DNA of 64,000 nt. Origin: Erigeron canadensis. Lineage: Eukaryota > Streptophyta > Magnoliopsida > Asterales > Asteraceae. Below are positions 1 through 12,200 of this stretch, piece after piece (the stretch's first letter is position 1; every line of letters begins with the position of its first letter). The DNA lies in NCBI RefSeq assembly GCF_010389155.1, contig NC_057766.1, positions 33,427,516 to 33,491,515 of the forward strand. The letters run 5' to 3'. Both the position numbers and the translations under genes were made by a program. The notes under the pieces are model-generated. The model ran no database searches and was not told the origin of the DNA. It saw only the letters and a list, made by a program, of their open reading frames with translations.

Positions 1-1759
1 TCGAGAGATCGGCTTGAAAAGACACAAATTGGCTTTCCAATGACTGAGGAGAAGGTGTCACTGGACCAGCCGAAAAAGCTACAGGTGCAACTGGACGAGG
101 TATGACAATATTTGGTTCTCCAGTTGCAGTAGCATCAGTTGATAGAAGAGGAGGGGTTGTAGAAATGAAGGGAAGAGATTCAATGTGTCGTTCATGCTGA
201 GAGTGCTCAGGTGTGAACGACGGCGACAGTGGGGTTAGGATGTGTCTATTTCTAGGCACACCCATAGAGGAAGGTAGTTGGTGAGAGGCGAATATTGGAG
301 GTATATCTAAACTTTGTACATTTATTGGGGAAACTGAAATATGTGGTTCTTGGGGTTGACCAAGGAGAGAAGGGAGCTGATCAAGTACAGTTGCATCAGC
401 CATCTCCTGGTCAGATTCCGTCTCAGATGAGTCCGAAGACTCAAGCTGAAACTCACCCTCATTTATGCCAAGATCCATAAATGTTGGGGGTGGCTGAACA
501 AGTTGTTCAGACTCCTGATGACCAGTTTGAGTTGCCTCAATGGTATCATCAGTTCTAGGATCCGTTGCCGAAGCATCTTCTCCCTGGACAGAGGTGACTG
601 GTGCCTCAACTACAACTGCTCTATCCTCAGTTGCAATATCACCGGCAGCGGCTTCAGAGACCACTGTCACAGATTGTGACTGGTCAGGTGCAGCAAGTCC
701 AGATCTTGATCTCCTTCTGCTTTGAGAAGATCTTCTAGCTTTAGGAATCGCCTGGACTCCCGCTTCTGCCACAGTTACCGCTCCAGTAGACGAACCGGTG
801 GGTCCCTCATTATTTTGAGGCCCGCCCAGTTGCCTTTCTAACTCACCAGATTGTGGTGCATCAGTTTTAGAGAATGCAAAGATCATTCTCGGGGACATCT
901 GGACTTCATCAGAAGTGGACACCAGGTTGTCCAGATTCCTCAATAGTTCTGGCACAGAGAACAAGGATTGAGTGTTGTTGTACTCTTCTCTGCCCAGAAT
1001 CTGAATGAAACAAAGGGACAGGAATCGTGAAAAGGGGACACAAGGACCCCTGTTGCCCTTCAGCTTGAACACCAGGCTTCTGAACAAAATACCTGCAAAG
1101 TCCACCCTCAGTCCATTCCAGAGGCAGTAAGCCATCTCCGCCTGGAAGGAGTTTATCTGGTCCAAGCCACCAAAACTCCCTCCCAAACTTTCCACCAAGT
1201 GGACCATAAAGAACTTCCAGGATGGTGAAAGCCCTTTCATTGTAATGGACCCCTTGGTCTTCAAAACATCCCCCTCCACCATCTCCTTATTTCCCATATC
1301 AAGGAAGACCTGGTGGAAATTTATGTTGGAGGAAATCACCACTGGATTTTCATTATGTCTCCAGTAATTTAGGTTAAGGGCTTCCCTCAATGTTTCAGTG
1401 GTGATGGTACACGGGACTGACCCATCCTTTAGAGAAAAGGAGATGGATGAGCAGTCCTCAGAAAGAGAGGCAGTGTACCAGAATTCACACAAGTAGTCAT
1501 GAAATAGCTTGTGTGGATTCAAAGAGAAGGCATCGCTGAGGGGAGAAATCCGAAGAAAGGATTGGATTCTCCCTATAAGAGAGTCAGCGGCCTGGAGCCC
1601 TTGGAGAGATGCCATTGGATTATTTGGATTTAATTTAATAAGTTTAGAACTTATGGGAGCACCAGTGGCACGAATAACATTTTGTGATGGATTGTACTCA
1701 GCAGTGAGTAGATTCACATCACGAGAACGAGATGAAGAAGAAGAAGATTTAGGAGCCAT
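1..1759 (-). CDS. Third ORF of copy A (retrotransposon protein of unknown role, partial)
   Basis: The ATG is at 1759, just after a TATA-like sequence, and the frame runs to the window edge. It matches the first 584 codons of the third ORF in copy B (24825-26579) with a net length difference of 3 bases, so the frame should be kept; I did not check every base. The codon at 4-2 reads TCG (serine) where copy B has a TAG stop, which shows that the ORF continues. The N-terminal third is Ser-rich then a helical domain with a 'FLRISPLSDAF...LHDYLCEFWYTA'-like pattern that I know from Asteraceae transposon ORFs. The middle is Pro/Ser/Thr/Asp-rich. I see no signal peptide or membrane segment. Function is unknown. 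Confidence 0.6.
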   Translation of the reverse strand, partial: MAPKSSSSSSRSRDVNLLTAEYNPSQNVIRATGAPISSKLIKLNPNNPMASLQGLQAADSLIGRIQSFLRISPLSDAFSLNPHKLFHDYLCEFWYTASLSEDCSSISFSLKDGSVPCTITTETLREALNLNYWRHNENPVVISSNINFHQVFLDMGNKEMVEGDVLKTKGSITMKGLSPSWKFFMVHLVESLGGSFGGLDQINSFQAEMAYCLWNGLRVDFAGILFRSLVFKLKGNRGPCVPFSRFLSLCFIQILGREEYNNTQSLFSVPELLRNLDNLVSTSDEVQMSPRMIFAFSKTDAPQSGELERQLGGPQNNEGPTGSSTGAVTVAEAGVQAIPKARRSSQSRRRSRSGLAAPDQSQSVTVVSEAAAGDIATEDRAVVVEAPVTSVQGEDASATDPRTDDTIEATQTGHQESEQLVQPPPTFMDLGINEGEFQLESSDSSETESDQEMADATVLDQLPSLLGQPQEPHISVSPINVQSLDIPPIFASHQLPSSMGVPRNRHILTPLSPSFTPEHSQHERHIESLPFISTTPPLLSTDATATGEPNIVIPRPVAPVAFSAGPVTPSPQSLESQFVSFQADLS

Positions 1760-1891
1760 TTGTGAATTTTGATTTAGGGTTTTGGACTTAAAGAAGAAAG
1801 AGAGAAAGGGATCTCGAATTGTGAATGATTGGAAGAGTAAATGAAAGGAATTTTGAGAGAAGTAAATGAGACGGATATTTTGGTGGGGGGG

Positions 1892-2177
1892 TATATATAG
1901 GCAGTAAAATATTGCCAAGATATATACGAAAAGATATTTTTGTCCCCAAAAGTTTGAAATAATTTGTAAAAAGTTATTTTCCAAAATTTTGAGAATTCAA
2001 AAATATTTAATACCTCCCATCAAGCATTTAATGCTACGACGGCTGGTATTCCCACTCACCCACTAACTTCACCAATACCCATAAAAAGTGCAGTACATTT
2101 CAGCAAAAGTCTTGACACGTAAGACATGTCAGGTGACGTTCGTGAGTGCGAGGTTAGCACTCGAGTAACATCACGTG
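1892..2177 (-). promoter_or_regulatory. Possible internal promoter between pol and third ORF (copy A)
   Basis: A TATATATA box lies at 1892-1899, about 130 bp before the third-ORF ATG at 1759. A perfect G-box CACGTG lies at 2172-2177. Both are present in the other copies at the same spacing. This is sequence pattern only; promoter activity is inferred. A 63-codon ORF (2056-2247, minus) overlaps this stretch and has a 67-codon counterpart in copy B. Confidence 0.4.
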
Positions 2178-2465
2178 TCACAAGTATCCACCAAGTAAAA
2201 CATAACGTTATGAAATTTGGCTGACCACCATTTTGAGACAAGACCAAACTAGCAAACTGGAAAATTTTGATGTCAGTTTCAACTGATGACTTTCAGTTGC
2301 ATTTTTGAATAAAAGCATTTTTATTTGAAAAAATATTTTGAGTCTTTTTCCCCCTAAAAATGTGATCCATTTGATCAATGACTAGTCTTCGAGTACATCA
2401 AGGCGTTCAATCTCCAACCAATCAAGGATCACCTGGACCATCCTCAACTGAAGGGCCTCTCCAGT

Positions 2466-5400
2466 TTAATAAGGATTTAACATACCCAGTTCACTGATGA
2501 GATGTTTAAAAGTTTTCTTATCAAGAGGTTTTGTAAAAACATCAGCTAACTGTTTATCAGTGGGGATGAAATGTATTTCAATATCTCCTTTCATAACATG
2601 ATCACGAATGAAGTGATACCTGATATCAATATGCTTTGTCTTTGAGTGCATCACTGGGTTGTGAGATATAACAATAGCACTGGTGTTGTCACAAAAGATT
2701 GGGGTCCTTGTGAATTTCATGCCATAATCAAGTAACTGGTTTTTGATCCAGAGAATCTGGGCACAGCAACTGGCCGCAGAAATGTATTCTGCCTCAGCAG
2801 TAGACATTGAGACTGAAGTCTGTTTCTTACTGGTCCAACTCACCAGTTTTCCCCCTAGGAAATGACATCCACCAGTTGTGGATTTTCCATCAATCTTACA
2901 ACCTGCATGATCTGAATCTGAATAACCCATTAGATCTAACCCTGAGCCTTTGGGATACCAAAGACCAAGGCTAGGGCACCCTTTCAGGTACCTGAAAATG
3001 CGTTTAACAGCATGCAAGTGTGATTCTTTTGGATTTGCCTGAAATCTGGCACATAAACATGTTGCAAACATTATATCTGGTCGACTGGCAGTTAGATACA
3101 TCAGTGAACCAACCATTCCACGATATTCTTTTTGGTCCACTGGTTTTCCATTTGGGTCAGAGTCCAAATTTAATGGAGCTGAGATAGGTGTGGTTTTTGA
3201 TGGGATTGAATCAAATTTGTATTTTCTTAACAAATCTCTGACATATTTTTCTTGGTTAATAAAAATACCATCCATGGTTTGTTTAATTTGTACACCTAAG
3301 AAAAATGTTAATTCACCCATTAAACTCATCTCATATTCTTGAGACATAATTTTCGAAAACCTTTTGCACATTCCATCATCAGTTGATCCAAATATAATAT
3401 CATCAACATAAATTTGTACCAGCAAGGTATTACCTTTTTCTTTCAAGATGAACAAGGTATTATCTATTGCACCTCTTTGAAAACCATTTTTGAGAAGATG
3501 TTTAGTTAGAGTATCATACCAGGCTCTAGGGGCTTGTCGAAGACCATACAAAGCTTTGTTCAGTCTATATACCCAATGTGGATGCTTTTCATTTATGAAG
3601 CCTGGAATTTGCGTAACATACACTTCTTCTTCCAATGTAACATTTAGAAACGCACTTTTTACATCCATCTGGAATACCTTGAATTGTAAGTGAGCAGCAT
3701 AAGCCAAGAAAATTCTGATGGCTTCAAGTCTTGCAACTGGAGCAAAAGTTTCATCGAAATCAACACCTTCTGCTTGACAATAACCCTTGGCAACCAATCT
3801 AGCTTTGTTCCTGATAACATTGCCATCTTCATCCATCTTGTTCTGGTAGACCCACCTCGTTCCAATGGGTTCTCTCTTTAACCCTGGAGGACATGGAACA
3901 AGCTCCCAAACATTGTTCCTTTCGAACTGGTTGAGTTCTTCTTGCATAGCTTCAACCCAGCTTGGATCTGCCATAGCCTCGTCAATCTTCTTCGGTTCAA
4001 TCAGTGATAAGAAGGTGATGTTCAAGCATTGATCACTTGTGGCTCTTCTAGTCTGAACCCCACTATCTGGATTGCCAATAATCTGCTCAATGGGATGAGC
4101 AGCAGTCCATTTAGTGTATTGACTAGGTTGGTAAATTACAACATCAGTGCAAGACACCTGATGATCTCCAGCAAATGCAGCAACTGGAGGAGGATCAGTC
4201 CAAACCACTTCAACTTCATCATCAGTGTCAACTGAAGAGTTAACATGATTATCCTCAAACAAAGGTATATCTTGAAGAACTGGAGAAGCTTGAACTGGTT
4301 CTGATGTTGTTGTGGCGCGTACATCAGATCCAATTACCAGTTTTTCAGGTAGGTTAAAACTGATAGAAGGATAAAATGAGGTGTCACTGAAGTTCTTTTT
4401 TTCCTTAACTGGTTCTAAGACTTGATGTCTATAAACATTTTCTGGTGTACTATCTGATTGACGAACCTTATCAGATACACCAAAATCAACTGGGACAACT
4501 GAAGATAAATCAAGTGTTGATCTTTTGTTGATTGCTTCATTTGATTCATCGAATGTGACATGAATTGTCTCATGTACCTTTTGGAGTCTATAATTATAAA
4601 CTCTATATGCTTTTCTAATATCTGAATACCCCACAAAGACACCTTCGTCAGCTTTTGCATCAAATTTTCCCAACTGACTGGAATCGTTTAAAATGTAAAC
4701 TGGACAACCAAATACATGGAAATATCCAATATTTGGTTTACGATTCCTGAGGACCTCATAGGCAGTCTTCCTGTGTCTCTTGACATAAACTGACCGATTT
4801 TGGGTGTGACATGCAGTTGCTACAGCTTCAGCCCAAAAACAGGTGGGAAGACCAGATTCAGATAACATACTTCTGGCAGCTTCAATCAATGTGCGATTCT
4901 TCCTTTCAACCACACCATTTTGTTCTGGAGAACGAGCTGACGAAAAGTTTTGAGAAATGCCAGTATCAGTGCAAAATATTTCCAATTCTTTATTCATGAA
5001 TTCTGTACCATTATCACTTCGCAACTGACACACTTTCTTGGTATACCTGAGCTCAATTCGTTTGATGAGAGAGATAATTTCTCCAGGTGCATCACTCTTT
5101 GATCTGATAAATATCACCCAACAAAATCTGGTGTATTCATCGACCACAACTAAAGTGTATCTCTTACCAGCTTTAGTTTGAACATTCACTGGACCAAAAA
5201 GATCCATATGAAGCATGTGAAGAGGTTCAGTGATACTGAAATTCTGCCTGGTCTTGAAACTGGCTCTTTTCTTTTTGCCCATTTCACACCCTGGACATGG
5301 CTTCTCCCTTTTAAAGGAAAACAAAGGTATCCCATCAACCAGTTGCTTTCTTGACAACTTGTTAATGTTTTTGAAGTTAAGATGGGATAACCGTTTATGC

Positions 5401-5824
5401 CACAGCCAGTTGGTGTGTCCTCATCAGCCTTGACATAGAAACAATGCTCTTTTGGAGCAGGCTCCATGTTCATGATGTACACATTCCCTTTTCTTGGTGC
5501 AATCATGACTACCTTCCAATCCTTGTTAAAAACAGTGCCTTGAGCAATGTCGAACAGTACCCTATATCCATCATCACAAAGTTGACTGACACTTATCAGG
5601 TTATATTTCAAACCATTGACAAATGCAACCTTAGTGAACTGAATCTGTCCATTGTCAACAACACCATATCCTTCAGTTTTCCCACTTCCATCATTACCAA
5701 ATGTCACCGTTGGTCCATCGCAGATAGTGAACTCTTCCAGCAGGGGCTTACATCCGGTCATAGTCCGGCCAGCTGCGCTGTCCAGATACCAGATATTCTT
5801 CTTTCAATCGCCCTGCACACCCAA
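2466..5824 (-). pseudogene. Ty1/copia pol (protease, integrase, RT, RNase H), copy A, damaged
   Basis: Domains in order are: retropepsin with LDSAAGRTMTG near 5790-5755, pre-integrase zinc region ([10 protein letters not shown]) near 5400, integrase core ([28 protein letters not shown]) around 5200-4870, reverse transcriptase with the YVDDIIFGS active site near 3400, and RNase H with YSDSDHAG near 2920, ending GMLNPY. Two lesions are visible. A TGA at 5806-5804 stands just before the protease where the right-hand copy has an arginine codon, and a 2-base insertion near 5413-5418 shifts the frame between protease and integrase. From 5357 to 2466 the frame is open for 963 codons. The pol frame is -1 relative to gag. 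Confidence 0.9.
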
Positions 5825-5832
5825 GTAAGTGA

Positions 5833-8235
5833 TCAGTTATTTTTGTGAACCCATCTTTTCTTGATGGGTCCACTGGACTTCTTCTGAGAAGTCCCAGATG
5901 CTTGACTGGGTGTTGAACTGGATGAAGAAACTGGAGGGTTCTCTCTAGTTTCTAGAGTAAAAACAATTGGTTTTTGTGGAACATTGACCTCCTTTTTCTT
6001 TTCGATATTTGCTTCTTTCTGAGCTGATTGTTTTATCTTTTGTTTTTGAGGAGGGGTTTTGACATTTTGTTTTTCAACAGAGAAGGATGCACCTCCTTCC
6101 AAATTTTTAATTCTGGCAATACAACTTTGTACCTGCCTTGACAAATTTTGGAGTTGATTCTCCATTTTTAACAAAATGTTCTTTTCATCAGGCTGCTGGC
6201 CTATGGACTTGGGCTCAGCGGGGGTTTTAGTCTTTAGAGTTGAGGACTCATTTGACTTATGAGGTAAATGATTGTCACCAGATTCCTTTTTAACTGAAGC
6301 TTTAGCCTTCTTAGCTCCAATTTTAACCTCAACAGGGTTGGTCTTAGTGGATTCAGATTTGACAGTGCCAAAGGAATCATAAGGTGTTTCAACTCTAACA
6401 GATTCTGGCAATTGGTGAATTGTGGGTAAAACAGCTGCCATCTGAAGATCACCAGATTTCCAGGCAGTTTTTTGAGCATCAATGGTTTTAGAAAAAGCGT
6501 CATAATTTTTACCAGATGCTTGTACCCAAGAATTGATAACCATACGTTCCTTTTCAAGATCAAATTTCAGTTTTTGGTTATCTCTTTCCAATGCCTCGTT
6601 TTTCAAATCTGACTCTTTAAGAGCCAACTGGACACTTTGCAAATCATTTATTTGACTTTTCATGTTGTTAAATTCAACCAAAACTATTTCTAAGTATCTT
6701 TCACAGTCAGTTCTTATGGTTTCAACAAATAACAAGTCATTATTTAATGATTCAGCAATATCCAGTTTCAAATCTGAATCAATTTCGACATCATAGTCCC
6801 TTACCTTCTTTAAAATGATGTCAACCCATCTTCCTGACACAACATCATCTTTCACCACTGGTTGTTGACTCTCCAATGCCATGAAACACACATCTCTAAT
6901 CTCTTCATCATCATCAGATGAATCATCAGAGAGTTCCCATTTCCCTTCAGTTTGAGCCATCATGCACTTGTTCTTTTCTTTCTCATTATTTTGTTCAAGA
7001 GACATGAGAGCAATCTGGGCCTTAAGTTTCTTGTATTTGGCCTTATAATCATCAGTTTTAACAAAGTTTGGGACAATAGGACCAGTTTGGTAGTTCATCT
7101 GACTAGATCTGCATTTCTTCATGAAATGGCCTTTCTTACCACATTTATAGCAGGTAAGATTAGCCTTATCCATGGAGATTGAATTGGAAGCATTATTGGA
7201 CCCATTAAATCGATTAGATTTATGCTTAAACCTATTAAAGGTTTTAGCAATCATGGCTACCAGATCATCATCGCCAGTTTCCTCACAACCATCACTGAGA
7301 TTAGTGGTTAGGCCAGAGTTCAAAAAGTTGTTTAACATTTCCTTCATAGAATGTGACTGGACATTCTCAGTAGACATTAAAGCTGCACAAGGTTGCCTAG
7401 AAAAGTTGGCAGCCTTGGAACTCTGAGCATGGTTTAAAGCATCTTGCTCAGCCAGTAATCTTGCAGCATCATTATCTTCAGTGAATCTGAAGGCTCCATA
7501 AAGGGAGGCAAGAGTATGGCTATGCAAGGTCTTTCCTTGTCTTAAGACAAGAACCATGTGTGCCCATTTGGATGGCAAAACATCACAGAATTTTTCAAGA
7601 AGAATATCCTTATCCTTCTCCACTCCCAAGCCTCTAAGTTGATTAATTAGGCTAGTAAATCTGGTATAAGTACCAGTCAAACTTTCATTGGGAAGAGCAA
7701 AGAAGGATTCATACTTCTTGTTGAGAGCAACCTTTCTAGTGACAATGGTGTCATTTCCTCCTTCAAACTGGAGAACTAATTCATCCCACATAGATTTTGC
7801 ATTAGAAAATAGCACAAGGGTAGGAATTAGTTCCTCAGGTATAGCAGAAAGAATCATGTTTTTCAGTTTGGTATCAAGATCAACCAATCTGCGATCCTCA
7901 TCTGACCAATGTTCCTCAGATTTTTCCCTGGTGCCTCTTCTCCCAGTGGGATCGAGAAGAGGGCTAACACCACTGGACATGGGTATATATGGTCCATCCT
8001 TAAGGATTTTCAACATATACCTCTCTATCCCACCAAAATGCAAGAGCATTCTAGCCTTCCATGTACCAAATGTCTCACCATTCCCATCGAATTTGGGAAC
8101 AGGAGAGTTGGAGTAATGTACATGAACGTGGTTAGCTCCAGGAGTTGGAGGAGGAGGAGGAGGGTTAGTATTTAAAGGAGCAATATTAGGATTAGATTCA
8201 TTAGGACCAGAACCATTCTCACCTTCAGCAGCCAT
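5833..8235 (-). CDS. Gag polyprotein, copy A (800 aa)
   Basis: This is an open frame of 800 codons starting 45 bases after the primer site. The N-terminus is Pro-rich (residues about 15-35). A copia-type gag domain follows (about 45-260). One CCHC zinc knuckle (CYKCGKKGHFMKKC) starts at residue 362. An acidic segment (DDSSDDDEE) and a long region with coiled-coil character (about 490-600) come next. The C-terminus is Lys/Ser-rich and ends WVHKNN at a TGA. The knuckle would bind genomic RNA in the particle. The length is large for copia gag and fits Sireviruses. It is intact here although pol of the same copy is broken. Confidence 0.9.
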   Translation of the reverse strand: MAAEGENGSGPNESNPNIAPLNTNPPPPPPTPGANHVHVHYSNSPVPKFDGNGETFGTWKARMLLHFGGIERYMLKILKDGPYIPMSSGVSPLLDPTGRRGTREKSEEHWSDEDRRLVDLDTKLKNMILSAIPEELIPTLVLFSNAKSMWDELVLQFEGGNDTIVTRKVALNKKYESFFALPNESLTGTYTRFTSLINQLRGLGVEKDKDILLEKFCDVLPSKWAHMVLVLRQGKTLHSHTLASLYGAFRFTEDNDAARLLAEQDALNHAQSSKAANFSRQPCAALMSTENVQSHSMKEMLNNFLNSGLTTNLSDGCEETGDDDLVAMIAKTFNRFKHKSNRFNGSNNASNSISMDKANLTCYKCGKKGHFMKKCRSSQMNYQTGPIVPNFVKTDDYKAKYKKLKAQIALMSLEQNNEKEKNKCMMAQTEGKWELSDDSSDDDEEIRDVCFMALESQQPVVKDDVVSGRWVDIILKKVRDYDVEIDSDLKLDIAESLNNDLLFVETIRTDCERYLEIVLVEFNNMKSQINDLQSVQLALKESDLKNEALERDNQKLKFDLEKERMVINSWVQASGKNYDAFSKTIDAQKTAWKSGDLQMAAVLPTIHQLPESVRVETPYDSFGTVKSESTKTNPVEVKIGAKKAKASVKKESGDNHLPHKSNESSTLKTKTPAEPKSIGQQPDEKNILLKMENQLQNLSRQVQSCIARIKNLEGGASFSVEKQNVKTPPQKQKIKQSAQKEANIEKKKEVNVPQKPIVFTLETRENPPVSSSSSTPSQASGTSQKKSSGPIKKRWVHKNN

Positions 8236-8279
8236 CGAAGCAGACCTAGGTTATAGAATTGAGACAATTCAACCTGCCT

Positions 8280-8291
8280 GCTCTGATACCA
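8280..8291 (-). other. Primer binding site (initiator tRNA-Met), copy A
   Basis: The minus strand reads TGGTATCAGAGC, the standard plant copia primer site complementary to the 3' end of initiator tRNA-Met. It stands two bases after the LTR end. Confidence 0.95.
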
Positions 8292-8293
8292 CT

Positions 8294-9268
8294 TGTAAGT
8301 CCCAACTATTACTAGATGGGTGCTGAAGACACCTCTATGTCAATGGTGAGAGAACTTTGCAACACGATCAATTAATCTGGATGTGACCAGTTTAGATTGA
8401 TCGTGTACCAGGTTAACTGGAGTTAATGTATAAAGGTGACAAAATATGTAAATTAACACACTGCAATAATATAAGTGATAAGTAAGTAAACTGGTGAGAC
8501 AATATGTAATTTTCAAGTGTATTTTATTTATTACTTGTTTAAATAAAATACAAGATTGTTGCGGAACCAAGATAATACATGAATGTAAATATCCTAACAA
8601 CCCATGAATTACAATTGATCTAAACTTGGAAATTCTCCTAAACAATCGAAACACTTAGAGTTGTGAAATGTTCCTTTTTGCGATTGAGAGAATATTGCAC
8701 AAGTTCACCAATATTGCAGAATATATGTATTTGCAAAGTTGTATTCTCTTCTTGTGCAAGGACCTTTATTTATAGTCGAAGATTGAGCATGGGGATCTCA
8801 ACTTCGACGTACAAATATGGTTGACAGCACACAAAAGTATTGTTTAAATAATCCTTTGTGTGTGCTAAATAAAGTAAGACAAAAGGTTACTTTATTCAAC
8901 CACTCTACATCTTTGCACCTTTATCCAAAGACAATATCATTGTCCGGTTAAAAGGATGTAGAGTAAAAAGGTCCTCCTCGTAATCAGTGTAAAGCTTTGT
9001 AAGAGCATTTACACTGGAGGATTCTCCAGTTGATTAATCTGGTAGATTGTCAACTGGGCTTCGCTGCCATTGCCAATCTCTATCTTCCATTTGTTGTCTT
9101 TGACTTCAACCGGAAGGTCTTAAGATTCTAGTCTGCTGATCTCAACTGGAGGAAGTCATCAGTTTCTAAACCTGTACAATGCAACTGGACTTCTAATATT
9201 TCGGACAATTCCTCATGCTCTCCAGATGTCACTGGAGAGCTCCAGTTTAGCTTAAACTGGACCTAACA
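8294..9268 (-). repeat. 5' LTR of copy A (975 bp)
   Basis: The LTR is bounded by TG...CA on the plus strand (TGTAAGTCCC at 8294, ACCTAACA at 9268). It is clearly related to the two LTRs of copy B but differs in a block near 8420-8500. A TATA box (TATAAATA on the minus strand) is at 8767-8774. The minisatellite begins at the next base. Confidence 0.9.
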
Positions 9269-12200
9269 CCCTTTGAGTCGGTATGCTTTCTGATGTAACT
9301 ATGAGTCTATGACCCTTCCTATCGGTATGCTCTCTGATGTGAACATGACCCTTCCTATGGGTGTGCATTACGATGTAATAATGGACCCTTCCTGTCGGTA
9401 ACTCGGTATGCATTACGATGTAACAATGGCCCCTTCCTGTCGGTATGCATTACGATGCAACAATGGCCCCTATCTATCGGTATGCATTACGGTGTAACAA
9501 TGGCCCCTTCCTGTCGGTATACATTACGATGTAACAATGGACCCTTCTTATCGGTATGCATTACAATGTAAAAAAGGCCCCTTTCTGTCGGTATGCATTA
9601 CGATGCAACTATAGACCCTTCCTGGCGGCATGCTTTTCGATGTAACTATGGATCCTTTTTTTGTCGGCATGCTTAACCATGTAACTATGGACCCTTGCCA
9701 TCCGTATCAGTATGCTTTACGATGTAATTATGGTCCCTTCCTGTCGGTATGCTTTTGATGTTACTATGGACCCTTCATGTCGGTATGCTTCTTGGTGTAA
9801 CCATGGACCCTCCTTGTTGGTATGCTTTACAATGTAAATATGGACTCTTACTGTCGGTATGCTTTTTGAAAAGGTGCTAATGATGTAGCATATGCTTCAT
9901 GAAACTATGAAGGTAATATGTCTCTCAGAATAAATGAGTCGTTAAAGCTGAGATTCTTTCCTATTAACTAATTAGCTTCTTAGATAATCTCTCTATTCTC
10001 ACAAAAAAAAATTTAGAAAGTTGGTTTGTGAAGTTCAATATGGTTTTTGCCACACAATGCTATGTATGAAATTCTTATGTGATCTCTTGTGAGTATTTGA
10101 AGACAGTTTACTTAGAAACTTAACTTGATCGAAGTAGTCGTATGTGTATAATTGTACATTATCATAAAAATCTCAAAAGCCCTTATCATATGGTCTGGCT
10201 AGATGAGCATTTAATAATTCACTATTAAAAGCCCTCTTTTTAGTTTCTATAGTCAAGTTGTAGTTGGTCCGTAAATAGTTTTAGGGGTCTGATATTCAAC
10301 TTCTTAAAGAAACTGAAACATACCCTTTAGCCCTAGTTTTGGTGTGCCATATGTTTATGGAGTCCTATTTTCTTTTCTTTTTTTAATGTTACTTTATCGG
10401 CCCTTTTTTTAGTAGTATGTAGATGCTTTGATGTAAAATAATCGACCCTCTTTTCTTGATATTGTTTATACTGTGAGCTAGTTATCACACTGATGAACTA
10501 TTATTTTATTTTGAACCAATGGTATGTTCTATGTGTTCAAAGTCTATTAAGTTTGGCGTTAGAGCCTTTTAACAGTATGTTGTCCAATATCTCCTTTAGA
10601 TCAGTATGCTTTATGATGGAAATTATGGACCCATTCCATTAGTAAGCTTTAAAATGTAAATTATGGCCCTTTTAGTTGGCATGTTTTATGATGTAACTAT
10701 GGACCCTTCCTGTCGGTATGCATTACAATGTAACTATGGACCCTTCCTTGTCGGTATGCTTTATGATGTACTTTGAACCTTTCCCATCGGCATGCTTCTC
10801 AGTGTAATTATAGACCCTTCCTGCTGGTATGCTTTACGATGAAACTACAGATCCTTCTTGTTTATCGGTATGATTTCCTATGGGCCCTTCTATTGGTATG
10901 ATTTCCGATGTAACTATTGGCCCTTTCTATTAATATTCTTTCCGATATATGGGCCCAGTCTATTAATATGCTTTCCGATGTAACTATGGACCCTTTCATT
11001 TGGTATTTCGGTATGCTTTATGAGCCCTTTCTGATAATGATCAAACCAAGGCTGAATCTAATGACTTGCCTGGGCTGCACCTTTTGTGGAACTGGATCGG
11101 ATTAAAAGATGAGATGTGATAACCTACCAACCCATGGCAAGTTTTATTTCTTTTATTATAGTCGTGATTTTAAGTGTTTTAATTTTAAGTTTTTTTTTTA
11201 GTTATACTATGTCAAACTCTTGGTCCTAGTTTTTAGCCAGCTTGGTAGTAGTGGGTATGTTGTAGTTATGTTGAACTTCCTAAATGGTTTCATGCTACGA
11301 AATTGGAAGAGGGAGAGTTATTAAGAAATTTCTGAACCTTATTATAGGCTTATACCTTGCCTGGCTATCTCGAATTTCATCGAGAGGTGATAAAAGGTGT
11401 GAATAATTAACCATTTTGTTTGTCGGGTGGTGTGACTGTAACCCAAATTCCATTTACCTATCCTGATCACTTGAACCTTCCCCTTCAAACTGGAAATTGC
11501 TGATAGCATTTTCTGTCGGTATGCTTCTTGATGTAACTACGGACCCTTCTTGTCGGAATGCTTTAGGATGTAACTTTAAATCTATATGCTTTTCCATGTA
11601 ATCATGAACCTTTCCTGTTGGTATGCTTTAAGATGTAACTATGGACCCTTCCTTGTCTGTATTCTTCACAATGTAACTATCAACCCTTCTCGTCAGTATG
11701 CTTATCTATGTAACTATGGACACTTCTGGTATGCTTTACGATGTAACTATTGACCCTTCCTGTCCGTATGCTTTTTGATAAGATGACAATGATGTAGCAT
11801 ATACAATGAAACTACATGTCATTTAGAATCATTGCATCACCGCAGATGAGACTCTTTCCCATTAAGGGATTAGCTTCTTAGATAATCTCTTTATTTCCAC
11901 ATAAAATTTTGTTAGAAAGCTGGCTTCTTGAATATAGGTTACTTAGAAGCTTAACCTAATCAAATAAGTTGTCATATATGTGCACATTATTATAAGAATC
12001 CCAAAATCCCTAATCATATGGTCTGGCTATAAGTAGTCGAGCTGGTTTTGGTACCCTATCCATAGATAGTTTATGGGGTCTGACTTTCTATGTCTATGGG
12101 GAACAGAACGATACCCTTTAGCCCTGCTTTTGGTGAGCTATCTGTATGTGGTTTCCTATTTTCTTTTTTCTTTTTTTTTTTAATGTTTTTATCTATCCTT

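Larger units (their letters stand above)
1..9268 (-). mobile_element. Sirevirus-like Ty1/copia LTR retrotransposon, copy A (3' part outside window)
   Basis: On the minus strand the order is 5' LTR (8294-9268), primer binding site (8280-8291), gag (8235-5833), pol (about 5824-2466), a 700-bp spacer, and a third ORF that starts at 1759 and leaves the window at position 1. The order PR-INT-RT-RNaseH in pol makes it Ty1/copia. A long gag, the initiator-Met primer site and an extra ORF after pol point to the Sirevirus group; this is known for the group, and the assignment here is inference. The 5' LTR abuts the minisatellite, so the element inserted into that array. Target duplication cannot be tested because the other LTR is off the window. 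Confidence 0.9.

Noticed and set aside
3490..5848. Plus-strand ORFs across copia pol
   Set aside because: They are antisense shadows of the minus-strand pol frame and recur only because pol is conserved.
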